From assembly GCF_050876985.1 (NCBI RefSeq), contig NZ_JBPAPP010000002.1: a DNA stretch of 64,000 bases; one strand, 5' to 3'. The stretch's first letter is position 1; each line of letters begins with the position of its first letter. The stretch is from Halopseudomonas sp002296055. Its GTDB lineage: Bacteria > Pseudomonadota > Gammaproteobacteria > Pseudomonadales > Pseudomonadaceae. The notes under the pieces are model-generated. The model searched no databases, had not been told where the DNA came from, and saw only the letters and a program-made list of their open reading frames with translations. Below are positions 8,851 to 16,688 of this stretch, in pieces. The position numbers were made by a program, and so were the translations under genes.

Positions 8851-9663
8851 TCAGTCGGCAAACTCTGGCGTTTGCTTGCTCATGTGTGCCATTACTGCGG
8901 CTTTCAGATCATCGGATTGCAGCATCGCCGCATTCCAGGTAGCGATGTAATTCAGACCGTCTTCGACGCTGTGGTCGCGACTGAAGCGGATCATTTCCTT
9001 GGTGCCGCGGATGGCCAGAGGTGACTTGCTGGCGATCTGCTGCGCAAGCTCCAGCACGCCGGCCAGCAGCTGCTCGTAATCCGGCCAGGTGCGATTAACC
9101 AGTCCGATGCGCGCGGCCTCGGGACCGTAGACAGCGCGTCCGGTGTAGGCCATTTCCCGCATCATGCCATCGCCGATAATACGCGGCAATCGCTGCAGGG
9201 TACCCACATCAGCAGCCATCCCCATGTCGATTTCCTTGATGGAGAAGTGCGCGTCCTCGGTGCTGTAACGCATATCACAGGCGGAGATCAGGTCAATGGC
9301 GCCGCCAATGCAGTACCCATGGATAGCGGCAATAACCGGTTTGCGGCAGCGGTCTATCACATTGAACGATTGCTGCAGTTGCAGCACATTGCGGCGAATG
9401 GTCTCGGCCTTGCGGCCAATGTCCGGGTCCATGCCTGCGGCGGCTTCAGCCAGCATCTGCAGGTCGATACCGGCAGAAAAATGCTTACCAGCGCCAGAGA
9501 TCACTGCACATCGCACCTCTGGGGTATCGTCCACCCAGGTAAATACCTGGATCATCTCTTCCCAAAACGCGCGACTCATCGCGTTGATCTTCTCAGGACG
9601 GTTAATCTGGATGTGAGCAACCTTACCGATCTGCTCAACCAGCAGTGTCTTGAACTCCGGCAT
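8851..9663 (-). CDS. Crotonase, probable delta(3,5)-delta(2,4)-dienoyl-CoA isomerase
   Basis: 270 aa enoyl-CoA hydratase fold with the oxyanion segment HFSAGIDL and the GYCIGGAIDL turn. Three acidic residues that mark dienoyl-CoA isomerase (Asp176, Glu196, Asp204 in the rat enzyme) have counterparts here in CDMRYS and FSIKEIDMGMAADVGTLQR. This supports isomerisation of 3,5-dienoyl-CoA in beta-oxidation of odd-position unsaturated fatty acids rather than plain hydration. The ATG at 9663 is preceded by AGAAGG; a longer open frame to 9885 has no such site. Confidence 0.8.
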   Translation of the reverse strand: MPEFKTLLVEQIGKVAHIQINRPEKINAMSRAFWEEMIQVFTWVDDTPEVRCAVISGAGKHFSAGIDLQMLAEAAAGMDPDIGRKAETIRRNVLQLQQSFNVIDRCRKPVIAAIHGYCIGGAIDLISACDMRYSTEDAHFSIKEIDMGMAADVGTLQRLPRIIGDGMMREMAYTGRAVYGPEAARIGLVNRTWPDYEQLLAGVLELAQQIASKSPLAIRGTKEMIRFSRDHSVEDGLNYIATWNAAMLQSDDLKAAVMAHMSKQTPEFAD

Positions 9664-10012
9664 CGTTAGACCTTCTTCTTTTGTGAATGCGTCTGATAAA
9701 CGCGCAGAAATTGACTCAGCGCAGATCCCACTATCAGACGGTTGTAGTAGCGTGACTATAACAAGCCGACCAGCAAACACCATAACCAAAAACTCAGCAA
9801 AGCAGCCTAAGATACTGAAAATGCGACCTGCTGGACTGATAAGCCGGCACTGACCGGGACTAAAAGCGCACTGGACCAAGACCATCGACGGGCCACACCA
9901 CTGCTCGATTTGCGCTAAGCTCCCGACCGCTCACAGAGAGTTCATCGAACAGCCCGCTGTCCCCCCAGCCTGCTGCTCAACGCACTTTCCCATTTAAAAC
10001 AGGACCTTAACC
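9664..10012. other. Divergent intergenic region without recognised element
   Basis: 349 bp between the outward-facing crotonase and nhaB starts. It must hold both promoters, but I see no box pair good enough to call and no repeat. Confidence 0.5.
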
Positions 10013-11506
10013 ATGTCTGATGCCCTTATCCCGGCGTTGGCGCAGAACTTTCTCGGCCAAGCGCCGGGTTGGTACAAGCGCACCATTGTCGCCTTCTTGC
10101 TGCTCAACCCGCTGGCCATGTGGTTGCTTGGCCCCTACCTGACCGGCTGGCTGCTGGTGGTGGAGTTTATCTTCACCCTCGCCATGGCGCTTAAATGCTA
10201 CCCCCTTCTGCCCGGCGGCCTGCTGGCGCTAGAGGCCTTGCTCATCGGCATGACCACGCCCGACGCGCTCTACCGTGAAGTGCTCGGCAACTTTCCGGTG
10301 ATCCTGCTGCTGATGTTTATGGTCGCGGGCATCTACTTCATGAAGGACCTGTTGCTACTGACCTTCACCAAACTAATCCTCGGTGTGCGCTCAAAATCCG
10401 TGCTGGCGCTGCTGTTCTGCCTGGTTGCCGCCGTGTTGTCAGCGTTTCTCGATGCGCTGACGGTTACCGCCGTCATCATCACGGTCGCAGTCGGTTTTTA
10501 CGGCGTTTACCACAAGGTCGCCTCCACCGTGCCCGGCGACGATGGCACCCTGGACCCTGACGAGGATCCACGTCAACGGGAGCACTTGGAGCAGTTTCGC
10601 GCCTTTCTGCGAAGCCTGCTGATGCATGGGGCGGTGGGCACCGCGCTGGGTGGCGTCTGCACCCTGGTGGGCGAGCCACAGAACCTGTTGATTGCCGGCG
10701 TTGCAGGCTGGGACTTTGTTGAGTTCTTCCTTTTGATGGCGCCGGTCAGCATGCCCGTACTGGCCTGCGGACTGGTTACCTGCCTGCTGCTGGAGAAGAC
10801 CAGTTGGTTTGGCTACGGCGCTCGCTTACCGCGCCCGGTGCGTCGAGTGCTGGAGGATTTTGCCACCGCCGAGCAAGCCAAACGCCGGGGGCCGCAACGT
10901 GCAGCACTGCTGATTCAGGCGCTCGCCGCCGTGCTGCTGGTTATCGGTCTGGCGCTGCATTTGGCCGAGGTCGGATTTATCGGCCTGATGGTGATCATTC
11001 TGATCGCCTCATTCAACGGCATCACCGACGAGCACCAGATTGGCAAGGCGTTTCAGGAAGCACTGCCGTTCACTTCGCTGCTGGTGGTGTTTTTTGCCAT
11101 TGTGGCGGTGATCCACGAGCAGCACCTGTTCAGCCCTGTGATCCACGCAGTGCTGGCCTTGCCGCCCGAACAGCAACCCAGCATGTTCTTCATAGCCAAC
11201 GGCGTGCTATCGATGATCAGCGACAACGTGTTCGTCGCTACCGTTTACATCAGCGAAGTGAAACAGGCGCTGGATGCCGGTGAGATCACGCCTTTGCAAT
11301 TCGAGCGTCTGGCTATCGCCATCAATACCGGCACCAACCTACCCAGCGTGGCAACCCCCAACGGTCAGGCGGCCTTTCTATTTCTGCTGACCTCAGCTAT
11401 CGCACCGCTGGTGCGCCTGTCCTACGGTCGCATGGTGTTTATGGCGTTGCCTTATACGCTGGTACTGGGTGGGGTGGGGTTGTTTGCGGTGACGTATTGG
11501 TTGTAA
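10013..11506 (+). CDS. nhaB: Na+/H+ antiporter NhaB
   Basis: 497 aa with about 12 membrane helices, the normal NhaB size. The N-terminus NFLGQAPGWYKRTIVAFL, the DALTVTAVIITV helix and the NTGTNLPSVATPNGQAAF stretch are family signatures. It exchanges internal Na+ for external H+ across the inner membrane. An AGGA site precedes the ATG by 9 bases. It is followed by a 589-bp repeat-rich gap. Confidence 0.95.
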   Translation: MSDALIPALAQNFLGQAPGWYKRTIVAFLLLNPLAMWLLGPYLTGWLLVVEFIFTLAMALKCYPLLPGGLLALEALLIGMTTPDALYREVLGNFPVILLLMFMVAGIYFMKDLLLLTFTKLILGVRSKSVLALLFCLVAAVLSAFLDALTVTAVIITVAVGFYGVYHKVASTVPGDDGTLDPDEDPRQREHLEQFRAFLRSLLMHGAVGTALGGVCTLVGEPQNLLIAGVAGWDFVEFFLLMAPVSMPVLACGLVTCLLLEKTSWFGYGARLPRPVRRVLEDFATAEQAKRRGPQRAALLIQALAAVLLVIGLALHLAEVGFIGLMVIILIASFNGITDEHQIGKAFQEALPFTSLLVVFFAIVAVIHEQHLFSPVIHAVLALPPEQQPSMFFIANGVLSMISDNVFVATVYISEVKQALDAGEITPLQFERLAIAINTGTNLPSVATPNGQAAFLFLLTSAIAPLVRLSYGRMVFMALPYTLVLGGVGLFAVTYWL

Positions 11507-11611
11507 CGATTGCGCCGCAGGGTGGATTGCTTTTCGCCTTTTACGGCGAGCCAAGGGGGGCTGCTTGCCCACCCCCCAGGGGAATCGCTATCCCATTCCA
11601 CACGCCCTCTG

Positions 11612-11708
11612 CGAGTGCTCAAGCGTGCAGATGCAAGGCGCGGTGTGCAGCCAATAGTGGTTCTATTGGCAAGCAGCGCAACGCAGCAGATGCATGCTTG
11701 AGCGCTCG
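11612..11708 (+). repeat. E11 hairpin 1 with forward core
   Basis: Outer arms 11612-11633 and 11687-11708 pair at 18 of 22 positions. The 53-nt core (11634-11686) starts CAAGGCG and ends ACGCAG and has its own central hairpin, CCAATAG-TGGTT-CTATTGG, with the 5-nt loop exactly mid-core. Confidence 0.75.
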
Positions 11709-11721
11709 CCCTGCGGGGCGA

Positions 11722-11807
11722 TCAGGCCGGGCCGCACTCTGCGTTGTGATTTCTCGACAGGTCTCGACATGCCTTCGAAACCACGCCTTGCTTGCGGCCC
11801 GGCCTGA
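11722..11807 (-). repeat. E11 hairpin 2 with inverted core
   Basis: Perfect 15-bp arms TCAGGCCGGGCCGCA (11722-11736) and its complement (11793-11807) enclose a 52-nt core (11739-11790) that reads CAAGGCG...ACGCAG on the minus strand. The central hairpin is less regular than in the other three cores. Confidence 0.7.
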
Positions 11808-11907
11808 ACGCCAGAGGGCATGTGGAATGGGATAGCGCTTCCCTGAATCCCCCGGGGCACCCGACTACGCGGCCCTTCGGGTTCGCTGCGTTGCTCGGGC
11901 TAGCGGG

Positions 11908-11952
11908 GGGCGGCAGAACTCGTCGCTGCGCTCCTCAAACATGCTGCCGCCC
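11908..11952 (+). repeat. R1 conserved-loop hairpin, copy a
   Basis: 9-bp stem GGGCGGCAG/CTGCCGCCC around a 27-nt loop (11917-11943) that is identical to the loop at 57654-57680, while the stem differs by three compensatory base pairs. Confidence 0.85.
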
Positions 11953-12095
11953 TATTTCCCGCCATCCCTGCGCTACTCGCCCGCGTAAACGGGACGAAAG
12001 CCGGTGCACACTCCACCCACAGAGCCTTCGAAAGCACGGCTTGGTTAACTATCCAAGCCCCGCCTAAACAGTTTGAAAAACCATCGCTGTAAGCT

Positions 12096-12821
12096 CTACT
12101 GCTCTGGCGCACCGCGCCAAAAGGCGAATCCGGCGGATTTTTCCAGCGCATCCAGGCGCGCCTCGTGGGCCTGCAGCTCGGCGTCGCTGGCGCGCAGTAC
12201 CTGCAGCTGCTGGCGCAGCGCCGGGTCGATGCGACGAATTGCGCTGGCGGTGTTACCGCCCTCACCATCGCCTTGGCCGTTAGCGGCCAGCGACAGCGCG
12301 GTCTGACCGCCGGTCATGGTCAGGTAGACGTCTGCCAAGATCTCGGCATCGAGCAAGGCGCCGTGCAGGTCTCGCTGCGAGTTATCTACTCCGTAGCGCT
12401 TACACAGAGCGTCCAGGCTGTTGCGCTGACCAGGGTGCTTTTCCCGCGCCATGGCCAGGGTATCCAGCACAGAGCAGTGCTCCGCCACGACACCATGGCC
12501 GCGATTGAGCCGGGTCAGCTCACTGTCGATAAAGCCAACGTCAAATGCGGCATTATGGATAACCAGTCGAGCCCCGCTGATGAAGTTCATGAAGTCATCG
12601 GCGATATCGGCGAAAAGCGGCTTGTCCGCAAGAAACTCGCTGGAAATACCGTGCACCGCCTGGGCGCCTTCATCGATGTCTCGCTCGGGGTTGATGTAGA
12701 CGTGATAGTGCCGCCCGGTCAGGCGTCGGCCAACCACCTCCACACAGCCGATCTCGATAATCCGATGCCCTTCCTTGTGCTCGATACCCGTTGTTTCGGT
12801 ATCCAGTACCACTTCACGCAT
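12096..12821 (-). CDS. dnaQ: DNA polymerase III epsilon subunit (proofreading exonuclease)
   Basis: 241 aa. ExoI motif VLDTETTG with Asp7 and Glu9, ExoII around LVIHNAAFDVGFID and ExoIII around DLHGALLDAEILADVY are present. The C-terminal tail after about residue 180 is the region that binds the alpha subunit. It provides 3'-5' proofreading in the replicative polymerase. It begins 3 bp after the rnhA stop, a pairing common in pseudomonads. Confidence 0.95.
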   Translation of the reverse strand: MREVVLDTETTGIEHKEGHRIIEIGCVEVVGRRLTGRHYHVYINPERDIDEGAQAVHGISSEFLADKPLFADIADDFMNFISGARLVIHNAAFDVGFIDSELTRLNRGHGVVAEHCSVLDTLAMAREKHPGQRNSLDALCKRYGVDNSQRDLHGALLDAEILADVYLTMTGGQTALSLAANGQGDGEGGNTASAIRRIDPALRQQLQVLRASDAELQAHEARLDALEKSAGFAFWRGAPEQ

Positions 12822-12824
12822 GCT

Positions 12825-13283
12825 TTAACCCTTCCGTTCACTGAGGATGTACTGCACACCCATGTTGGCCAGCTCGTCGGCCAGCTCGTTCTCCCGGTGC
12901 CCTGTGTGCCCACGCACCCAGCGCCACTCAACCTCATGCTGGCTGACCAGCGCATCGAGTTGCTGCCACAGATCGACGTTTTTTACCGGCTGTTTACTGG
13001 CGGTTTTCCAGCCACGCTTTTTCCAGTTGGGCATCCACTCGCGTACGCCTTTCATAACGTACTGCGAATCCGTGGTCAGGATCACCGACGCTGGGCGTTT
13101 GAGCGCTTCCAGGCCACGAATGGCAGCCAGCAGCTCCATGCGGTTGTTGGTCGTTTCCAGTTCGCCGCCGTACAGGCGTTTTTCATGCTCGCCCAGTCGC
13201 AACAACACGCCCCAGCCACCCGGTCCAGGATTGCCCTTGCAGGCACCATCGGTAAAGATTTCAATCGCTTGGGTCATGACCAT
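12825..13283 (-). CDS. rnhA: Ribonuclease HI
   Basis: 152 aa, normal length. The DEDD residues are seen in IFTDGACKGNPGPGG, NNRMELLAAIRGLE, LTTDSQYV and RGHTGHRENELAD. It degrades the RNA strand of RNA-DNA hybrids. The start could be the ATG at 13283 or the one two codons later (13277), which has a GGA better placed; either overlaps the end of the methyltransferase gene, suggesting coupling. Confidence 0.95.
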   Translation of the reverse strand: MVMTQAIEIFTDGACKGNPGPGGWGVLLRLGEHEKRLYGGELETTNNRMELLAAIRGLEALKRPASVILTTDSQYVMKGVREWMPNWKKRGWKTASKQPVKNVDLWQQLDALVSQHEVEWRWVRGHTGHRENELADELANMGVQYILSERKG

Positions 13284-14046
13284 TCCGTTTCTGCGCCCGC
13301 CGGCTGCCGGCAGCCAGAGGCGGCATCACCAACGTGGGAAAGACCCGGCCGCGCTCGCGCTGCGGTGTCGCACCGAGCATCTGGCGGCGCGCCAGCAGGC
13401 AGTAAAATCCGCCGCCGGGCAGCCCACCACGCTGTCCGAAGGATTCGAGGAAAGCCAGGCGCTGCAGCCAGGTCGGCGATGCAAGCGGCGGACGATAACA
13501 CCCATCCAGACGTTTCTCCACCGCAAAGCCGAGCAACTCCAGCCAGTCCTCCAACCGCGCCGGACTGACAAAGCCGGCCTCACCAAACCAGTCACGCCCC
13601 AGGTAGTGCTGCCAGCCCCAAGTGCTCAGCGGGTTGAAGCCAAAAATCAGCAGGTGGCCGCCCGCCCGAACGGCTTGGCTGGCCTCGCGTAGCAAAGCCC
13701 GCGGCGACAGACTGAAATCCAACCCATGGTGCAAAACCACCACGTCCAGCGCTTGCGGCGCAAAGGGCCAGTGGGCTTCTTCCGACGCAATACTGCCGCC
13801 TTCACCGTTCATATCCAGCAACCAGCAGTGACGCAGCACGCGCACCTCCGGCGTAAGCAGCTGCGGAGCCAGCCCGTACTGCACCATGTGCTGACCGAAG
13901 CACGCCGGCAGCACCTCGCGCTGTACCGCCCGCTCGGCATCCAGCAGCATCATGCCGGCCGGCGAGGCAAGCCAGTGGCGCGCCTCCTGAAGCAAGCGCA
14001 ACAGGTCGGCCTGACTGATTGAACGAGTGGCCTCGCCACGTGCCAT
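13261..14046 (-). CDS. Class I SAM-dependent methyltransferase
   Basis: 261 aa. A Methyltransf_11-like core is recognisable in DVVVLHHGLDFSLSPRALLREASQAVRAGGHLLIFGFNPLS. The target is unknown; the homologue is conserved between gloB and rnhA in pseudomonads. I chose the ATG at 14046 (MARGEATRS) because GGCGGAG precedes it; an in-frame ATG at 14076 lacks a site. The 3' end overlaps rnhA by about 20 bp. It diverges from gloB. Confidence 0.82.
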   Translation of the reverse strand: MARGEATRSISQADLLRLLQEARHWLASPAGMMLLDAERAVQREVLPACFGQHMVQYGLAPQLLTPEVRVLRHCWLLDMNGEGGSIASEEAHWPFAPQALDVVVLHHGLDFSLSPRALLREASQAVRAGGHLLIFGFNPLSTWGWQHYLGRDWFGEAGFVSPARLEDWLELLGFAVEKRLDGCYRPPLASPTWLQRLAFLESFGQRGGLPGGGFYCLLARRQMLGATPQRERGRVFPTLVMPPLAAGSRRAQKRNGHDPSD

Positions 14047-14122
14047 GGATTCTCCGCCTGGGGCTTGGCCCCTCATCGCATTTGGTTAAGATGTGGCAAA
14101 CACAGTAAGGATTAGCCTGCCC

Positions 14123-14902
14123 ATGTCCACCTTTATCGCGCTACCCGCATTCAATGACAACTATATCTGGCTGTTGCTCGACGAGCAGCGCCACAAGGTC
14201 GCGGTGATCGACCCGGGTGACGCCCGGCCGGTCGTCGTCTGGCTCGGGCGTCACCCCGAATACAGCCTCAGCCACATTCTGGTGACCCACCATCATCCCG
14301 ATCATGTTGGCGGCATCAATACCCTCAAGGCCGGTACCCAATGCAAGGTGTGGGGGCCGGCTCACGAAACCATCCCAGGCAGAGACCGCGCTCTGGAGGA
14401 TGGGGAGCGGGTCAACCTGTTTGGCCTGGAGCTGGAGGTAATCGCTGTACCCGGACACACGCTGGGCCACATCGCCTTTTTCTGCGACAACGCCGATGAC
14501 CCCTGGTTGCTCAGCGGCGACACCCTGTTTGCCGGCGGCTGCGGCCGCCTGTTTGAAGGCACACCAGAGCAAATGCACCAGTCGTTGTCGCGCCTGGCTG
14601 CGCTACCAGATAACACTCGTATCTACTGCGCCCACGAGTACACCCTGGCCAACCTGCGTTTTGCACACGCGGTAGAGCCCGACAATGACGACATTCGCAT
14701 CCGCCTGGAAGTGGTCGAGGAACTGCGCGCTGCCGACCGTATGACCCTGCCAACCGACCTTGCTCTTGAAAAGCGCACCAACCCCTTTTTGCGCAGCGAA
14801 TGCGACGCTGTGACGCAGGCCGCCAGCACCCAGGCCGGTCGCTCGCTGGCGCCCGGTCCAGAGACCTTCGCTGCCGTGCGTAAATGGAAGGACAGTTTTT
14901 AA
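14123..14902 (+). CDS. gloB: Hydroxyacylglutathione hydrolase (glyoxalase II)
   Basis: 259 aa metallo-beta-lactamase fold. The binuclear metal motif THHHPDH is at residues 55-61; LSGDTLFAGGCGRLFEG and YCAHEYTLANLRFA follow, and the C-terminal glutathione-binding part (ALEKRTNPFLR) is intact. It hydrolyses S-lactoylglutathione to lactate and glutathione, completing methylglyoxal detoxification. The start at MSTFIALPAF matches the family; an AAGGA lies a little far upstream. Confidence 0.95.
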   Translation: MSTFIALPAFNDNYIWLLLDEQRHKVAVIDPGDARPVVVWLGRHPEYSLSHILVTHHHPDHVGGINTLKAGTQCKVWGPAHETIPGRDRALEDGERVNLFGLELEVIAVPGHTLGHIAFFCDNADDPWLLSGDTLFAGGCGRLFEGTPEQMHQSLSRLAALPDNTRIYCAHEYTLANLRFAHAVEPDNDDIRIRLEVVEELRAADRMTLPTDLALEKRTNPFLRSECDAVTQAASTQAGRSLAPGPETFAAVRKWKDSF

Positions 14903-14968
14903 CTACTGGCTGCCTTGACCCTCCCGAAACCGGTCCATAGAATCGACCTCATTTTTTTGGGGTCATCC

Positions 14969-16525
14969 ATGCACATTTCGGTACCTGCCATCTTGCCCAA
15001 GTTGCTGTCAGCAGCCTCCCTCGGAGCCATGCTGCTGATTGCCGGCTGTCAAACCACCGACAGCCAGGGCTACCGACAGACGGGGCAACTTGGCGCCCCC
15101 GCCGAGCCTGTCAGCGCCTCGCCTTTTCGCACTCCACCTGTTGCCCCCTCCGTCAGTTCGCCGATTCCTGAAGCCAGCAAACCCCACACTCTCTGGGGCC
15201 GTATTCGCGCCGGCTTTACCCTCGACCCAGCCGCTATCGACAACCCACGCATCGACCAACAGCGCATCGTTTTTGCCAGCCAGACTCGCTACTTTGAGCT
15301 GACCTCGGCCCGCGCCCAGCGCTACCTTTTCTACGTAGTAGAACAGCTGGACGAACGCCAAATGCCGCTGGAGTTGGCACTGCTGCCGTTCATTGAAAGC
15401 GCCTACAACCCGCAGGCGGTCTCCAGCGCCCAGGCCGCCGGGCTCTGGCAATTTATTCCCTCGACCGGCCGCAACTTCTCGCTGCGCCAAGACTGGTGGT
15501 ACGACGGCCGCCGCGACGTCACCGCCTCCACCACCGCTGCGCTCGACTATCTGACGCTACTGAACAACTACTTTGATGGCGACTGGCTGCTGGCACTGGC
15601 GGCTTACAACTGCGGCGAAGGCTGCGTTGGTCGCGCCATAAAACGGAACGAAGCACTCGGCCTGCCGACCGACTACTGGAATCTGCAGCTGCCGCGCGAA
15701 ACCATGAATTACGTACCCAAACTGTTGGCATTGGCACAGATTGTCGACAGCCCCACCGCTTACGGCACCGTACTGCCCAGCCTGGCCAATGAACCCTACT
15801 TTGCCGGCGTGGCCATCGACCAGCAGATTGACCTGCACAAGATTGCCGAACTGGCTGAGCTATCGACCGACGAACTGCTGAGCCTGAACCCCGCATTCAA
15901 CCAACGCGTCACCGCCCCGAATGGCGAATATCAGTTGCTGATCCCGGTCGACCACGTTGAGCAGTTCACCACTGCGCTGGCCAGCCTGCCGGCCGATGAG
16001 CGAGTCAATTACCAGCACTACAGCGTTCGCCGTGGCGACACCCTGTCTCAAATTGCACGCCGTCACCAGCTCAGCGTCAGCGTTATTCGTGACATCAATA
16101 ATATCAACGGCAACCTACTGCGCGTTGGCCAGACCCTCATGTTGCCAGAGCTTGGCGGCAGCGCACCGGCCACCAACTCCGCCGCCAGCAGCCTGGCCAG
16201 CAGTGCTGAGCCATTACGCTATCGCATTCGCTCCGGCGATAACCTTTGGACCATCGCCCGCGCCCACGGCACCACCGTGAACCGCATCAAGCGCGACAAC
16301 AACCTGGCCAGCAATGGCCTGACCGTAGGCGACACCCTGATCCTGCAGGCCGCCGCCTCAGGTGGCAGCAGCGACACACGCCGCGTCGCCTACACCGTAC
16401 GCTCAGGCGATTCGCTCTACACCATCGCCCAGCGCTTCAATGTTGATGTCGACAAGATCCGTGACTGGAACCAGCTCGGCCGCTACCTGCAGCCGGGTCA
16501 GCAACTGACGCTGTTCGTCCGCTAA
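14969..16525 (+). CDS. mltD: Membrane-bound lytic murein transglycosylase D
   Basis: 518 aa. A lipoprotein signal ends in LLIAGC (Cys27). The SLT domain spans about 110-270 with the catalytic Glu143 in LPFIESAYNP and the AGLWQFIPSTGR motif. Three LysM repeats follow (starting YSVRRGDTLSQIA, YRIRSGDNLWTIA and YTVRSGDSLYTIA), joined by Ser/Ala-rich linkers. It cleaves peptidoglycan glycan strands at the outer membrane. The ATG at 14969 gives a normal lipoprotein signal; an earlier in-frame ATG at 14915 does not. Confidence 0.93.
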   Translation: MHISVPAILPKLLSAASLGAMLLIAGCQTTDSQGYRQTGQLGAPAEPVSASPFRTPPVAPSVSSPIPEASKPHTLWGRIRAGFTLDPAAIDNPRIDQQRIVFASQTRYFELTSARAQRYLFYVVEQLDERQMPLELALLPFIESAYNPQAVSSAQAAGLWQFIPSTGRNFSLRQDWWYDGRRDVTASTTAALDYLTLLNNYFDGDWLLALAAYNCGEGCVGRAIKRNEALGLPTDYWNLQLPRETMNYVPKLLALAQIVDSPTAYGTVLPSLANEPYFAGVAIDQQIDLHKIAELAELSTDELLSLNPAFNQRVTAPNGEYQLLIPVDHVEQFTTALASLPADERVNYQHYSVRRGDTLSQIARRHQLSVSVIRDINNINGNLLRVGQTLMLPELGGSAPATNSAASSLASSAEPLRYRIRSGDNLWTIARAHGTTVNRIKRDNNLASNGLTVGDTLILQAAASGGSSDTRRVAYTVRSGDSLYTIAQRFNVDVDKIRDWNQLGRYLQPGQQLTLFVR

Positions 16526-16553
16526 GCCGCATAGATTAGCGCCACAGGGCACC

Positions 16554-16575
16554 GCGCCGGGCTTCCGCCCGGCGC
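16554..16575 (+). terminator. GC-rich hairpin after mltD
   Basis: GCGCCGGGC, TTCC loop, GCCCGGCGC: a perfect 9-bp stem 28 bp past the stop. There is no U-tract, so it may be an RNA-stabilising or REP-like hairpin instead. Confidence 0.5.
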
Positions 16576-16688
16576 CGCACAATGGTAGCGTTGGCAACAT
16601 CGCTGACGGCGCGCCGACACCAGCTGTCACTCGAGGTGCAGCCAGGGCAGTTTCGTCAGTCACCGGCCACCCTATCGTGCGGAATGTC

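Larger units (their letters stand above)
11577..11845 (+). mobile_element. MITE-like composite element E11 (269 bp, no ORF)
   Basis: Terminal inverted repeats at 11577-11611 and 11812-11845 agree at 32 of 34 positions with one 1-nt indel; the shared inner part is GCTATCCCATTCCACA. Inside are two large hairpins (11612-11708 and 11722-11807), each holding a 52-53-nt core that begins CAAGGCG and ends ACGCAG; the cores face each other. It has no transposase and interrupts repeat R1. The same plan is seen in the element at 42240-42506. Confidence 0.75.
11524..12018 (+). repeat. Structured repeat R1, copy a (interrupted)
   Basis: The sequence from TTTTCGCC through GGCGAGCCAAGGGGGGCTG, CTACGCGGCCCTTCGGGTTC, CTACTCGCCCGCGTAAACGG and GTGCACACTCCACC recurs in the same order and orientation at 57520-57753. 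This copy is split by a 269-bp inverted-repeat element (11577-11845). It contains several stem-loops and no plausible gene. With that element it fills the 589-bp gap between nhaB and dnaQ. Confidence 0.85.

Noticed and set aside
11577..11845. E11 or E42 as a complete insertion sequence
   Set aside because: At under 270 bp neither encodes a transposase; they can only be non-autonomous.
12165..13568. Long plus-strand open frame opposite dnaQ/rnhA; similar long antisense frames at 22451-24256 and 51787-53835
   Set aside because: They lie opposite well-supported genes, show no domain, and follow from high-GC codon use.
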